From positions 1-64,000 of the forward strand of contig JAAELT010000661.1 of the NCBI GenBank assembly GCA_024226315.1: a stretch of 64,000 nt of DNA. The letters are read 5' to 3'. Shown here in pieces: positions 16,619 through 25,174 of the stretch; position 1 is the first letter of the stretch, and each line of letters begins with the position of its first letter. A program made the translations under genes and the position numbers. This DNA comes from a bacterium. Lineage in GTDB: Bacteria; Acidobacteriota; Thermoanaerobaculia; Multivoradales; J023. Below the pieces are notes generated by a model, which saw only the letters and a program-made list of their open reading frames with translations, did not search any database and was not told the origin of the DNA.

Positions 16619-18805
16619 ATGAAGAGTCCCGGTACGCCCCGCGATGTCGCCGAAACGTCTGCTGGAGGGCCGCCCGCGCCGGCGCGTCTGGTGATCGAAG
16701 ACGATGTCGCCTGGATCCATCTGGACGATCCCGAGAAGCGGGTCAACACCCTCTCGACACGCTACTTCGAATGGTTCGAGCAGCAGATCAACCGGCTGGC
16801 CGACGAGCCCGTCCGCGGACTGATCCTGATTTCCGACAAGCCGGGGTACTTCATCGTCGGTGCCGACATCGAAGAGCTCCAGGCCTTCGCCGATCCCGCC
16901 GAGGTCGAAGCGATGGTGATGCGTGGCCACACGCTGGTCGGTCGATTCGCCGAGCTGCCGTTCCCGGTGGCTGCCGCTATCGACGGTGCTTGCCTGGGAG
17001 GCGGCTTGGAGCTGTCTCTGGCCTGCGACCTGCGGGTCGCCACCGACGCGGCCCATACCAAGCTCGGCCTGCCCGAGGTTCAGCTCGGGCTCTTCCCCGG
17101 CCTCGGCGGCACTCAGCGGTTACCTCGGCTGATCGGCGTGCCGGACGCGCTGGACATGATCCTGACCGGCAGACAGGTCAGCGCCAAGAAGGCGAGGCGC
17201 CTGGGACTTGTCGATGACATCTGCCATCCGCTGGCGTTGAAGGAGGCGGCGCTCCGTCTCATCGACCTGGGCAAGCCCGGTACCGCCGGCTACAAGGGAC
17301 CGAGCCGGAGCTCGATCAAGGGCGGTCTGGCCAAGAAGGCGGCGCACCTGCTGGCGCGCACCCCGGGTGCGAAGCGGCTGGTCTACGAAAAGGCTCGGGA
17401 GACCGTTCTCAAGAAGTCGGGTGGTCACTACCCGGCGCCGCTGGCGGCCATCGACGTCGTCAGGCGGGGCATGCGGCTGCCGCTCGACGAGGCTCTGAAG
17501 GTCGAGGCCGCCGGCTTCGCGGAGCTGGTGGTCACCGACGTCGCCAAGGGGCTGATCTCGATCTTCTTTACCAAGAACGAGGTGGAGGGCCGGGCCGCGA
17601 AGTTGGCGAAGGGCGCGCTCCCAGTGGAGCGGATCGGCGTTCTCGGTGCCGGTTTCATGGGCTCGGGCGTGGCGCAGGTGCTGGCCCACAAGGGCTACGA
17701 GGTGTTGCTCAAGGACCGTGATCACGAGTCTCTCGGCCGGGGTCTGGCTCACTGCAGCGGGTTGTTCGACAAGCTTGTCAAGCGGCGCAAGTACCGCCCG
17801 GTGGAGAAGAAACTGGCGATGAGCCGCATCCTGCCGCGGGTCGACTATCAGGGCTTCGGGCGGGTACCGATCCTGATCGAGGCGGTCTTCGAAGACGTGG
17901 GCATCAAGCACAAGGTGATCCAGGAAGTAGAGGAGGTCGCCTCGAAGGACCTGATCTTCGCTTCCAACACCTCGACCATCCCGATCGGCCGGCTGGCGGA
18001 AGCCAGCAAGCGCCCCGAGAACATGATCGGCATGCACTTCTTCTCGCCGGTGCACAAGATGCCACTGATCGAGATCATCAAGACCAAGGACACGTCCGAT
18101 GAGGCGCTGGCCACCACCGTCGAGGTAGGCCGGCGCATGGGCAAGACCATCATCGTGGTCAACGACGGCCCGGGGTTCTTCACCAGCCGGGTGCTCGGCC
18201 CGTTCATCAACGAGGCCATGTGGTGTCTGTCGCAGGGCGCGTCGATCGAGCAGATCGACCGGGCGCTCACCGGCTGGGGCTGGCCGGTGGGGCCGATGGC
18301 GCTGCTCGACGAAGTCGGGCTCGACATCGCCCAGCACGCCGGCGAGGTGATCAGCGAGTACGCCGGTGAACGCGCTGACACTTCACCCGTGTTCCAGCGC
18401 ATGATCGAGAACCAACGCCTGGGACGCAAGGGCAAGCGCGGCTTCTACGACTACCGCAAGAAGCCCAAGAAGGTCGACACCTCGGTCTACGATCTGATCG
18501 GTTGGCAGGAGGCCCGGATCGACGACCTGGAAATCATCGAGCGCTGCTGGATGCAGATGCTCAACGAGACCGCGCGCTGCATCGAGGACGGCATCATCGA
18601 GAACCCCAACGACATCGACATCGGGGTGATCTTCGGCTTCGGGTTCCCGCCCTTCCGCGGCGGCATCCTACGCGAGGCCGACACCCAGGGCGTCGACTAC
18701 GTGGTGGCGCGTCTCGCGGACTACGCCGAGACCTACGGCGATCGCCTGGCACCGGCGCAGTTGCTCAGGGACATGGCCAACCAGGGCCAGAAGTTCCACC
18801 GCTAG
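16619..18805 (+). CDS. fadJ: Fatty oxidation multifunctional alpha subunit (enoyl-CoA hydratase / 3-hydroxyacyl-CoA dehydrogenase)
   Basis: The ATG has AGGAG 9 nt upstream. The 728-residue product matches the usual FadJ/FadB length. The N-terminal crotonase half has the oxyanion-hole region GADIEELQAF and the two catalytic Glu residues in GGGLELSLACD and GLPEVQLGLFPGLGG. The C-terminal half starts with the NAD-binding GVLGAGFMGSGVAQVLAHKG (about residue 340) and continues with SNTSTIPIG, the catalytic-His segment HFFSPVHKM and NDGPGFFTSRVLG. It catalyses hydration and NAD-dependent oxidation steps of fatty-acid beta-oxidation. The thiolase partner is not adjacent. FadJ rather than FadB is chosen on general resemblance; the two are hard to separate by eye. 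Confidence 0.9.
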   Translation: MKSPGTPRDVAETSAGGPPAPARLVIEDDVAWIHLDDPEKRVNTLSTRYFEWFEQQINRLADEPVRGLILISDKPGYFIVGADIEELQAFADPAEVEAMVMRGHTLVGRFAELPFPVAAAIDGACLGGGLELSLACDLRVATDAAHTKLGLPEVQLGLFPGLGGTQRLPRLIGVPDALDMILTGRQVSAKKARRLGLVDDICHPLALKEAALRLIDLGKPGTAGYKGPSRSSIKGGLAKKAAHLLARTPGAKRLVYEKARETVLKKSGGHYPAPLAAIDVVRRGMRLPLDEALKVEAAGFAELVVTDVAKGLISIFFTKNEVEGRAAKLAKGALPVERIGVLGAGFMGSGVAQVLAHKGYEVLLKDRDHESLGRGLAHCSGLFDKLVKRRKYRPVEKKLAMSRILPRVDYQGFGRVPILIEAVFEDVGIKHKVIQEVEEVASKDLIFASNTSTIPIGRLAEASKRPENMIGMHFFSPVHKMPLIEIIKTKDTSDEALATTVEVGRRMGKTIIVVNDGPGFFTSRVLGPFINEAMWCLSQGASIEQIDRALTGWGWPVGPMALLDEVGLDIAQHAGEVISEYAGERADTSPVFQRMIENQRLGRKGKRGFYDYRKKPKKVDTSVYDLIGWQEARIDDLEIIERCWMQMLNETARCIEDGIIENPNDIDIGVIFGFGFPPFRGGILREADTQGVDYVVARLADYAETYGDRLAPAQLLRDMANQGQKFHR

Positions 18806-18810
18806 GGCGA

Positions 18811-19086
18811 CTAGCGGACCTTGAGCGACTTCTTGCCCTTCCTCTTCGGCTCCGCGTCCTGCCAGGTGATCCGGACCGTGACGCGGTTGCGGCCGTCCGC
18901 TTTCGACGCGGTGAGCTTCAGGTCGAGCAGGCCCCGAGGTTGCATTCGGATTTCTCCGTCCTCGTCACTGAAGCTGAGCTCGCCGCGCGCGATGCCCTTG
19001 GTCAACGCCTTCAGGAGGTTCTGGATGGTGTCGGTGTCTTGAAGGGAGTCGTGCCGAAATCGGTGTTTTTGCTCTTGCATGGTCAT
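18811..19086 (-). CDS. amphi-Trp domain protein
   Basis: The ATG at 19086 overlaps the stop of the upstream phosphatase-Nudix gene (ATGA); a longer frame runs backwards through that gene and is not used. The 91-residue protein begins with a charged, His-containing helix (MTMQEQKHRFRHDSLQD), continues with a predicted amphipathic helix (IQNLLKALTKGIARGELSF), and then beta strands ending in VTVRITWQDA and a Lys/Arg-rich tail. This is the pattern of the small 'amphi-Trp' domain, whose molecular role is unknown but which occurs beside ATP-grasp and HprK-like kinases. It is the last gene of the six-gene unit and could be its substrate or adaptor. Confidence 0.75.
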   Translation of the reverse strand: MTMQEQKHRFRHDSLQDTDTIQNLLKALTKGIARGELSFSDEDGEIRMQPRGLLDLKLTASKADGRNRVTVRITWQDAEPKRKGKKSLKVR

Positions 19087-20042
19087 CCGTATCTCCGCAC
19101 CAGCTCCCGCAGCATGGGGACCAGCGCCTGCTGCTTCAGGCGTGCCTGGGCCTCCGCCGGCGTGACCCACTCACGGCCGCGGTGCCGTTCCTCCCATTCG
19201 TCCTCGGGGATCACCCTCCTCACCCGCATCGGATAGACGATGACGGTGCAGGTGGCGCCCCATTTCTCGTAGACGTACTCGCCGAGAGATTCCTCCAGGA
19301 CGTCCCCGACCACGCCGGCTTCCTCCCGCGCCTCCTCCGCGGCCGAGGCCTCGGCGGTCAGGCCGGGAGTGTGGATCCCCTTGGGAACGACGAAGTGCTT
19401 CTTCTTGCTCGACGAGATCACCAGGACCTCGATGGCGCCGCCCGTCCGGCGAAACGGAATGACCGACGACTGGGAATAGTAATAGGCGGGCCGGTCCCGC
19501 TGCTCCTCGCCATGCGGGGCGGGAAAGGGAAACTTCTCGGGCAGAGTCTTGGGGCGCGTGCGGTCCATCCAGCGAGCGCAGCCGGCGCCGAGGTTCCGCC
19601 ATGAGTCGGGCATGGCGAGTCGCACCAGCGTGGCGGAGGGCAGCAGCTTGCCGCCCTCCAGCGTCGGTATCGTGCCGCACAGGTACCGCAGCAGGTCTTT
19701 TAGGCCCGGGTTGTGGCCCACCAGCATCACCCGGCCGGCGCCTTCCGGACAGGCCCCGAGCACCTGCAGGAGCTGCTCCCGCGAGGCGCCGTAGAGCGCC
19801 CGGTCGGCCGCGACGTCGTCGTTGCCCAGCCCCATGGCCTTGCAGGCTTTGCGTGCCGTCTCGAGGGCGCGCACCGCCGGGGAGCTGACCACGTGGTCCG
19901 GCACCAGATCCTGCCGCATCAGCCAGGTACCGATGCGTTGGGCGGAGCGCTTCCCGCGGTCTTTGATCGGGCGATGGAAGTCGCCGGCCGGAGCGGTCTT
20001 TTCCGACTTGCCGTGGCGCAGGATCAACAGTTCTCGGGGCAT
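19083..20042 (-). CDS. Histidine phosphatase (SixA-like) - Nudix hydrolase fusion
   Basis: The 319-residue protein has two domains. Residues 1-160 are a histidine phosphatase of the SixA type: catalytic RHG at 9-11, Arg in SSPAVRALETA, and the second His in VGHNPGLKDLLRYL. Residues ~175-319 are a Nudix domain with PKG at the start of its box and EEAREEAGVVG at its end. The metal-binding EExG end is kept, but the first Glu of the classical G-x5-E box is replaced by Leu and the box Arg by Glu, so the substrate pocket or activity is atypical. Known families remove phosphate from phosphohistidine or phosphorylated small molecules (SixA) and cleave X-linked nucleoside or inositol diphosphates (Nudix). 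The start has only a weak GAGAGAG upstream. It sits 30 bp after the HprK-like gene. Confidence 0.85.
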   Translation of the reverse strand: MPRELLILRHGKSEKTAPAGDFHRPIKDRGKRSAQRIGTWLMRQDLVPDHVVSSPAVRALETARKACKAMGLGNDDVAADRALYGASREQLLQVLGACPEGAGRVMLVGHNPGLKDLLRYLCGTIPTLEGGKLLPSATLVRLAMPDSWRNLGAGCARWMDRTRPKTLPEKFPFPAPHGEEQRDRPAYYYSQSSVIPFRRTGGAIEVLVISSSKKKHFVVPKGIHTPGLTAEASAAEEAREEAGVVGDVLEESLGEYVYEKWGATCTVIVYPMRVRRVIPEDEWEERHRGREWVTPAEAQARLKQQALVPMLRELVRRYG

Positions 20043-20072
20043 GGTCTCTCTCGGGACATCGTCTCGAGCCTC

Positions 20073-21200
20073 CTAAGCTGTCAGTAGTCGGTCCAGGACC
20101 GCGCGTTCGAGGTCCGCGAACGCGACGCCGCCCCGTGCCTCGTAGACTTTCACGTCGCGCAGCTGGGCGAGGTAGGCAGCTTCATCGAGCGGGGTGTCGT
20201 CCCGGTAGAAGGTGCCGGCGGGAAGGTGGTAGAAGGGGCCCGGCGATTTCATGACGGCGCTGAGCAGCTCCCGGCGCTGGTCCAGGTCGACCGTTTCGAC
20301 CTCGAGCGGCGCGTCGCTGTCCCGGCGCCAATTCAGGATCAGGAAGGCCGCCAGCGGCGCGGCCGGGGTGATTCGGTCTGGGCCGTAGAGCCGGTCGATC
20401 ATCACGTCGTACTTCTCTTCCAGGTGCCACAGCTCCTCGGCGGGCAGCTCGAGCAGGGCTTCGCGCCGGGCGCGCGAGATCAGCGGGTGGAGTCGAGGAT
20501 TGTGCACGATGGTCCCCGGGTTGACCCGCGGCAGCTTCGGAATGCCGGCGGCGTCGACCGCCCTGTTCAGGCGGTGGATGAACAGCCGGTCGTTGGTGAG
20601 ATAGTCGACCTCCGGGTGGTCCAGCAAGTGCAGCATCAGAGTCGACTTACCGCCGCCCGAAAAGCCCGCGATGCCGAGCGTGCGGCCTCCACGTACCAGG
20701 CCCGAGGCATGGCAGATCCGCCATCCCCGGTGCTGCAGCCAGTTCATGTACTGGGTATTGATGAAGTTGATGACCTGGTTGTCGAAACGCCTGCAGGGAC
20801 CGGCGGCGATGCGCAGAGTGTCGTGCTGGAGAAACACCATGCCGGTGCGTACCTTGCGGATCACCCGCGCCCCGGGCAGGTCGACGTAGCTGTCCTTGCG
20901 ACCCGTCTTGCCCGGTTCGCGTTTCCAGTCGACGAAGGTGACCCCCAGGTCGCTCTCCGGGTCGAGCGCCGGCCGCTCGACGGCGACCACCTCCAGAGTG
21001 GGGTCGGCCGCCGGGCCGGTCACGTGGCCGAAATATGCGCGCAAGTGCTCGATCAGCTCGCGGGAGTTGGACCGCACGCGAATCCGGCAGTGGCTCCTGC
21101 CTTCACCCAGCAGCAGGTGGAGCTCGTCGCTGGCGAGCTGGGCGTCGCCCAGCATGGCCTGAGCGACGGAGCCGGGCGTCTGGCTGGAGGGTGCACTCAT
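20073..21200 (-). CDS. HprK-related kinase (family B type)
   Basis: The ATG at 21200 overlaps the ATP-grasp stop by 4 nt (ATGA). The 375-residue protein has an N-terminal alpha/beta region (about 1-160) and a kinase domain with a P-loop GIAGFSGGGKSTLMLHLL (about 175-192), similar to the HPr kinase/phosphorylase and PEP-carboxykinase-like fold. DYLTNDRLFIHRL follows and may hold the second acidic site. HPr itself and PTS genes are absent here, so the target is not HPr. The family matches, from memory, NCBI's 'HprK-related kinase B' that co-occurs with an ATP-grasp enzyme. It probably phosphorylates a protein or small molecule made by its neighbours. The family is fairly secure, the substrate unknown. 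Confidence 0.82.
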   Translation of the reverse strand: MSAPSSQTPGSVAQAMLGDAQLASDELHLLLGEGRSHCRIRVRSNSRELIEHLRAYFGHVTGPAADPTLEVVAVERPALDPESDLGVTFVDWKREPGKTGRKDSYVDLPGARVIRKVRTGMVFLQHDTLRIAAGPCRRFDNQVINFINTQYMNWLQHRGWRICHASGLVRGGRTLGIAGFSGGGKSTLMLHLLDHPEVDYLTNDRLFIHRLNRAVDAAGIPKLPRVNPGTIVHNPRLHPLISRARREALLELPAEELWHLEEKYDVMIDRLYGPDRITPAAPLAAFLILNWRRDSDAPLEVETVDLDQRRELLSAVMKSPGPFYHLPAGTFYRDDTPLDEAAYLAQLRDVKVYEARGGVAFADLERAVLDRLLTA

Positions 21201-22093
21201 TTGGTCTCGAGCTCCTTCAGGGCATGCTCCACGTAACGTGCCGCGGCGTTGATGCCGATGCCTTCCTTCGCGCCCCGGAAGCCGCCGAACGCCGACACTT
21301 CGAAGACGATGGGGCCGCCCGCCGTCTCGGCGACGTCGACGGTCGTGAAGTCCAATCCGAAAGGCGCTTGAGCGCGCCTCGCCAGGTCGATGATCTCGCC
21401 GGACGGCTCGTGGCTCTCGTAGCGACCGCCGCTGCGGGTGGTGGTGTTCCAGGCGTCCGTCCGTTGAACGCGAGCGTAGGTGCCCAGATACTCGCCTGCC
21501 AGGAAGACCATGCCGAGGTCGCGCCCCGGCAGGTCGACGCGCCGCTGGATGTACATCATGGGATTTTCCCGCTGGAAGTCGCGGATCGCCGCTTCCAGCT
21601 CGTCTTCGGCGGCGTGAACGACCCTCATACCCCGCGCCTTGGTGGAGAAGAGGGGCTTGAGCACCGCGGCGCCGAATCGTTCCACCGCCGCCATGGCGGC
21701 CCCGAGATCCTCGGTGATCAGGGTTTCCGGCATGGGGATGCCGGCGTTGCGCAGCGTGACGGTGCAGCTCAGCCGGTCGACCAGGCGCAGGACGCGCTCG
21801 GCGCGGCTGAAGACCCGCACGCCGGCGTTCTCGGCGACCCGCAGCATCTCCAGCCGATCCAGGGTGTTCGGGCTGTATTCGGCGCTGATCTTCTTCACCA
21901 TCAGGCCGTCCAGGCCGGACAGGTCGTGCGCGCCGAACAGCAGCCGGCGACTGCCCAGGTCGAGCGCGACGCCGCTCATGTCGACGACCAGTCGAAAGCC
22001 GGTCCTCGCCTCCACCTCGTCGGCGAGGGTCTCGGTGGACCACTTGCCGGGGATGCCGACGATGCCGACCCGGGGCCTCCCCGAGCTATTCAA
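21197..22093 (-). CDS. ATP-grasp enzyme, RimK-like, of a GAK-like operon
   Basis: The 298-residue protein starts 8 nt inside the end of the upstream gene. It has the three-part ATP-grasp pattern: an N-terminal alpha/beta domain (about 1-110), a Lys-containing ATP-binding strand (AAVLKPLFSTKARGMRVV, about 145-162), a central MYIQRRVDLPGRDLGMVFL segment and a C-terminal metal-binding VFEVSAFGGF with acidic residues. ATP-grasp enzymes join a carboxylate to an amine or thiol through an acyl-phosphate, or (inositol kinases) transfer phosphate to a hydroxyl. The acceptor cannot be predicted. Tight overlap with the HprK-like kinase implies a common pathway or complex. Confidence 0.85.
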   Translation of the reverse strand: MNSSGRPRVGIVGIPGKWSTETLADEVEARTGFRLVVDMSGVALDLGSRRLLFGAHDLSGLDGLMVKKISAEYSPNTLDRLEMLRVAENAGVRVFSRAERVLRLVDRLSCTVTLRNAGIPMPETLITEDLGAAMAAVERFGAAVLKPLFSTKARGMRVVHAAEDELEAAIRDFQRENPMMYIQRRVDLPGRDLGMVFLAGEYLGTYARVQRTDAWNTTTRSGGRYESHEPSGEIIDLARRAQAPFGLDFTTVDVAETAGGPIVFEVSAFGGFRGAKEGIGINAAARYVEHALKELETK

Positions 22094-23762
22094 GGAAGAT
22101 CTTCTGGATCGGCATCCGGAAGTCGACGGCGCGTTTCGGATCGACGGCCAGCACCTGCTCGATCAGGTAGCGTGCACGCAGGAACATCCGTTGCGCCAGC
22201 GACTTGTCGAGGATGAAGCGGGTCGAGGTGGTGAACGAGCGCGCCAATCCGAGCGCCAGGCGCAGCTCGAAGGTGGCGTCGCCTTCCTCCCTGGCGTACT
22301 TTCGGGCGAAGTCGTAGAACTCCCGGGCCAGCCGCATGATCCGCCGGCGCAGCGGCGCGTCGAGGATCTGCAGTCGGTAGTTCGAGACCATGAAGACCGA
22401 GACGTCCTGCACGTAGTCCATGTAGCGGGAACGGTGCAGGTCGATGAAATGGATGCGCTTCTCGAGCGGGTCGTAGATGATGTTGTCGACGTTGAAATCG
22501 CCGTGGATGTAGACCGAGAAGGGCGCCCGGAGGCGTTCTTCGACCCTCTCCGCGCGGTCCAACAGGGTGTCGAAGCCCGCCATCTTCGCTCCGCAGACGC
22601 GGCTGTCTCCTCTCTCGAGCTCGCCGTGAATGGCGTAGACGGCCGCCATGCGCTTCGCGGTCTGCCTCATGAATCTGGCGTTCACCGCCTTCTTCGTGCG
22701 GGTCTCGCGCCAGACGGACCGCAGAGTTTCGCTCAGGCGCTCGAGCGCCTTGGCCAGCAGCTCCGGCGGCTCGTGCAGCAGGATCCGTTCGAAGGTGTGG
22801 CCGGCGAGATGCTCGATCAACAGCGCCGCCGATTGGCCGCGCTTGTGGTAGGAGAGGATCCGGGGCGCCAGCCCGGGATAGATCTCGTGCCAGCTCTCGA
22901 CCCCCGCGCGTTCCTCTTTCAGCTTGCGCTTCGGACCGTCCTTGTAGACGGCGACGTACTCTTCGCTCTCGCCGCGGCGCCGGCGTTTGCCTCGGCCGGC
23001 GCCGTCGGGCCGGGAAATTCCCGAGATGGTGCTGCCGGATCGGGTCTCGGCGATGGATTCGACCCGCAGGTCGTCGAGCGCCTCGGGGCTCTCCAACCGG
23101 GCGACCGAGGCCTGGATGGACTGGTAGCGCTCCATGTGCACGGGCTGGCCGAGGTTGGCGGAGATGATCGATTCGCTGACCCTCCTCAGGGCAGTACCCA
23201 TCTGCTCGATGGCGTGAGCGATGAAGAGTCCCGAGATCAGATCCTCGGTGGACTTCTTCCGTTTCAGAGCGGCGGTGTGAGCCTCGAGCAGCTTGCGGTA
23301 GTCCTTGTCGAGCTCGTGCTCGATCCTTCCCAGCTCGAGCGCCAGCCTGGTGTTGCTCTCCATCACCACGGATTCGACCATGCCGATCCCCTGGCCGATG
23401 CGATTCAGCAGGCGGCGGTAGGCTTTCGGCTTCAGGTGCTTGCGCCGCTCGACAGACATCATGTGTCGCACGCACTCTCGGCACAGCTCGGTGATGCGGT
23501 CGAGGTCCGTGGCGATGAGCTCCAGCGCCCGCAGCGTCAGGGTCCCTGCCGCGTCTTCTTTGCCACGGGCGAGTCGGCTGATGCAGCTGTCGTGGATCCG
23601 CATCTTGAGGTTATGGGCATAGCCGCTGCGATCGAGCACCCGCAGGGCGACCGTGGGCGACCCGGTTTTCAGGTAGATCCCCAGGTTTTTCACCTGGGAC
23701 TCCACCTCGGCCACCAGGAAGCGCAGATTGTCGCGGATGCCTCGGGGGACGCGCGCGTTCAA
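22086..23762 (-). CDS. PhoU-like / aminoglycoside-phosphotransferase-like kinase fusion
   Basis: The 558-residue protein overlaps the Nudix gene upstream by 4 nt (ATGA). Residues ~1-230 are all-helical and carry two three-helix bundle-like halves resembling PhoU (RNAs: NLRFLVAEVESQVKNLGIYL at the N-terminus, a second bundle near 130-230). A charged linker precedes a kinase-like domain (about 260-540): YVAVYKDGPKRKL may give the ATP-binding Lys, ALLIEHLAGHTFE the hinge, and HGDFNVDNIIYD (about 420) with FIDL (about 440) the Brenner catalytic loop and metal-binding Asp of APH/choline-kinase folds. PhoU proteins act in phosphate sensing. The fusion suggests a kinase controlled by, or acting in, phosphate metabolism. 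I know no named family with certainty. Confidence 0.75.
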   Translation of the reverse strand: MNARVPRGIRDNLRFLVAEVESQVKNLGIYLKTGSPTVALRVLDRSGYAHNLKMRIHDSCISRLARGKEDAAGTLTLRALELIATDLDRITELCRECVRHMMSVERRKHLKPKAYRRLLNRIGQGIGMVESVVMESNTRLALELGRIEHELDKDYRKLLEAHTAALKRKKSTEDLISGLFIAHAIEQMGTALRRVSESIISANLGQPVHMERYQSIQASVARLESPEALDDLRVESIAETRSGSTISGISRPDGAGRGKRRRRGESEEYVAVYKDGPKRKLKEERAGVESWHEIYPGLAPRILSYHKRGQSAALLIEHLAGHTFERILLHEPPELLAKALERLSETLRSVWRETRTKKAVNARFMRQTAKRMAAVYAIHGELERGDSRVCGAKMAGFDTLLDRAERVEERLRAPFSVYIHGDFNVDNIIYDPLEKRIHFIDLHRSRYMDYVQDVSVFMVSNYRLQILDAPLRRRIMRLAREFYDFARKYAREEGDATFELRLALGLARSFTTSTRFILDKSLAQRMFLRARYLIEQVLAVDPKRAVDFRMPIQKIFLE

Positions 23763-24244
23763 TCGATGGTCCCCAGGTAGACCCGGGCGGTCGCTTCCCC
23801 AGAGAGCCGGCCGGCAAGAGAGTGGGGGAGCAGGGGCAGATCCGGCAGGTCCACCAGAGGCTTCCAGAGAACTTCCACCTGGTGTTTGTCAGGATGGTGG
23901 CCGTGGCGTGGACGGTAGTCTCCCGGCACGTCACAGGAAAACAGGAACTCCACCAGCTGCCGCGTGCTCGGCGGCACCGTATGCCTGGGCTTGAAATAAT
24001 CCGCCACGTGCAGCAGGTCGCGGATCGTCACGTCGGTACCTATCTCCTCGAGGCATTCCCGGGACAGGGCCTGTTGCAGGGTCTCGCCCGGATCCTGGGC
24101 GCCGCCCGGCAGGGCGAACCGCTCCCCCTTGACGTCGTCGCTCTTGCGCAACAGCAGAATCTTCTGGTCGCGCACGATGATGGCGCGGGCCGCGTTGCGG
24201 ATGGCAGAGTCGGGTCGTCGGTCTCTTTGCTGCCCTTCCTTCAT
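23759..24244 (-). CDS. Nudix hydrolase
   Basis: This 161-residue protein has a complete Nudix box: G48, E54, R62-E63, E66-E67, G69 (GGAQDPGETLQQALSRECLE). It hydrolyses a nucleoside diphosphate linked to another moiety, or a related pyrophosphate; the substrate is unknown. It is the first gene of the six-gene minus-strand unit. A TAGACT box ends 6 nt before the ATG and no Shine-Dalgarno is present, so the operon mRNA is probably leaderless. Together with the second Nudix domain in the phosphatase fusion, the operon encodes two pyrophosphate-cleaving modules. Confidence 0.9.
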   Translation of the reverse strand: MKEGQQRDRRPDSAIRNAARAIIVRDQKILLLRKSDDVKGERFALPGGAQDPGETLQQALSRECLEEIGTDVTIRDLLHVADYFKPRHTVPPSTRQLVEFLFSCDVPGDYRPRHGHHPDKHQVEVLWKPLVDLPDLPLLPHSLAGRLSGEATARVYLGTID

Positions 24245-24250
24245 CGGCCG

Positions 24251-24256
24251 AGTCTA
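24251..24256 (-). promoter_or_regulatory. -10 box TAGACT of the six-gene operon
   Basis: On the minus strand TAGACT is followed by 6 nt (CGGCCG) and then the ATG at 24244, so transcription should start at or next to the A of the start codon. No good -35 box is visible 16-18 bp upstream. Confidence 0.45.
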
Positions 24257-24405
24257 CAGGCATCGAGACCTACCCGTCGTTCAGAGCCACGCGCACGGAG
24301 ACCGCACCCCGCAGGTCGGAGACTTGGTAGCCGGAATAGTTTCGGCGCGGGAGAGTACCAGCAAGGGGTCGGGGTGACACAATCACGACGGAGCTTCGCA
24401 AGTCG

Positions 24406-25161
24406 ATGAGTGAGAACAGGCCCCTCGAGCTCAGCGTGGCTCGCCAGGAGGAAGAGCCGCACTTCGTCAAGTGCTTCCTGACGGTTGATCGCACTTGGCG
24501 CCTCTATCCGCTGACCGTTCCCGAGTCCGAGGCGATTTCGGAGCTGATGGCTCGGGCAGGCGGCAAGAGCGGCGTGGCCGTCCTCTGGACGACAGACGAG
24601 GATCCGCGGTTCGACGCGTTCCTCGGCCAGGCGCAGAGCTTCGCGGTGAGCGATGAATCAGAGAGGCCAGCGCCCATGCGGACCTTTGCGGTCCATAGTG
24701 CCACTGGCTCCGGGCTGGCGGAGACAGTTCGAACGGTCTGGAACTCCTACGACCAGTTCCGCGCCTACTCATCGGACAGCGGCGACTCCGATCACATCGC
24801 CAGGCTCGTCGAGCAGGATGCCGACACGTCAGACGAAGCCAGGATCGGTCTCGATTGGAACGATCGGTGGTACTTCCAGAAGCAGCGTGGCTGCCTGGTG
24901 GCCTTGATCGGCGGTTTCCTCGGAACCGTCCGCTTCGCTCTGCGGCTCCTTCTCAGCCCGGGATTCCGGCGTGAGCTCATGGATCCCTTCGGCAAGCCGC
25001 ACCTCATGTCGCTCGTCGCCGAGCACGGGGCCGTGTTCTGGAAAGTCGAGCATGACGATGCCGTCGGCTTCGAGTTCTTGACGACGAGTGCCGACATCGC
25101 CTCCGAGGCCGAAGCCATCTTCGAGGCTCATAGGGTGCCTCTCGACGTCGAGGACAAGTGA
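24406..25161 (+). CDS. Hypothetical protein, possible single membrane-associated segment
   Basis: This 251-residue protein is not recognised. Residues 1-120 are mixed alpha/beta with WTTDEDPRFDAFLGQAQSF and a Ser/Asp-rich stretch (YSSDSGDSDH). A Trp-rich patch (DWNDRWYFQKQRG) precedes a hydrophobic segment (CLVALIGGFLGTVRFALRLLL, about 163-183) that may touch the membrane. The C-terminal part has VAEHGAVFWKVEHDDAVGFE. GGAG lies 12 nt before the ATG, farther than usual. It is divergent from the six-gene operon and is followed by tRNA-His on the other strand. No function is proposed. Confidence 0.7.
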   Translation: MSENRPLELSVARQEEEPHFVKCFLTVDRTWRLYPLTVPESEAISELMARAGGKSGVAVLWTTDEDPRFDAFLGQAQSFAVSDESERPAPMRTFAVHSATGSGLAETVRTVWNSYDQFRAYSSDSGDSDHIARLVEQDADTSDEARIGLDWNDRWYFQKQRGCLVALIGGFLGTVRFALRLLLSPGFRRELMDPFGKPHLMSLVAEHGAVFWKVEHDDAVGFEFLTTSADIASEAEAIFEAHRVPLDVEDK

Positions 25162-25174
25162 CGGAGAAGGGGGA

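Noticed and set aside
18870..19170. 119-residue version of the amphi-Trp gene
   Set aside because: The extra residues are a shadow of the phosphatase-Nudix gene; ATG 19086 is coupled to its stop.
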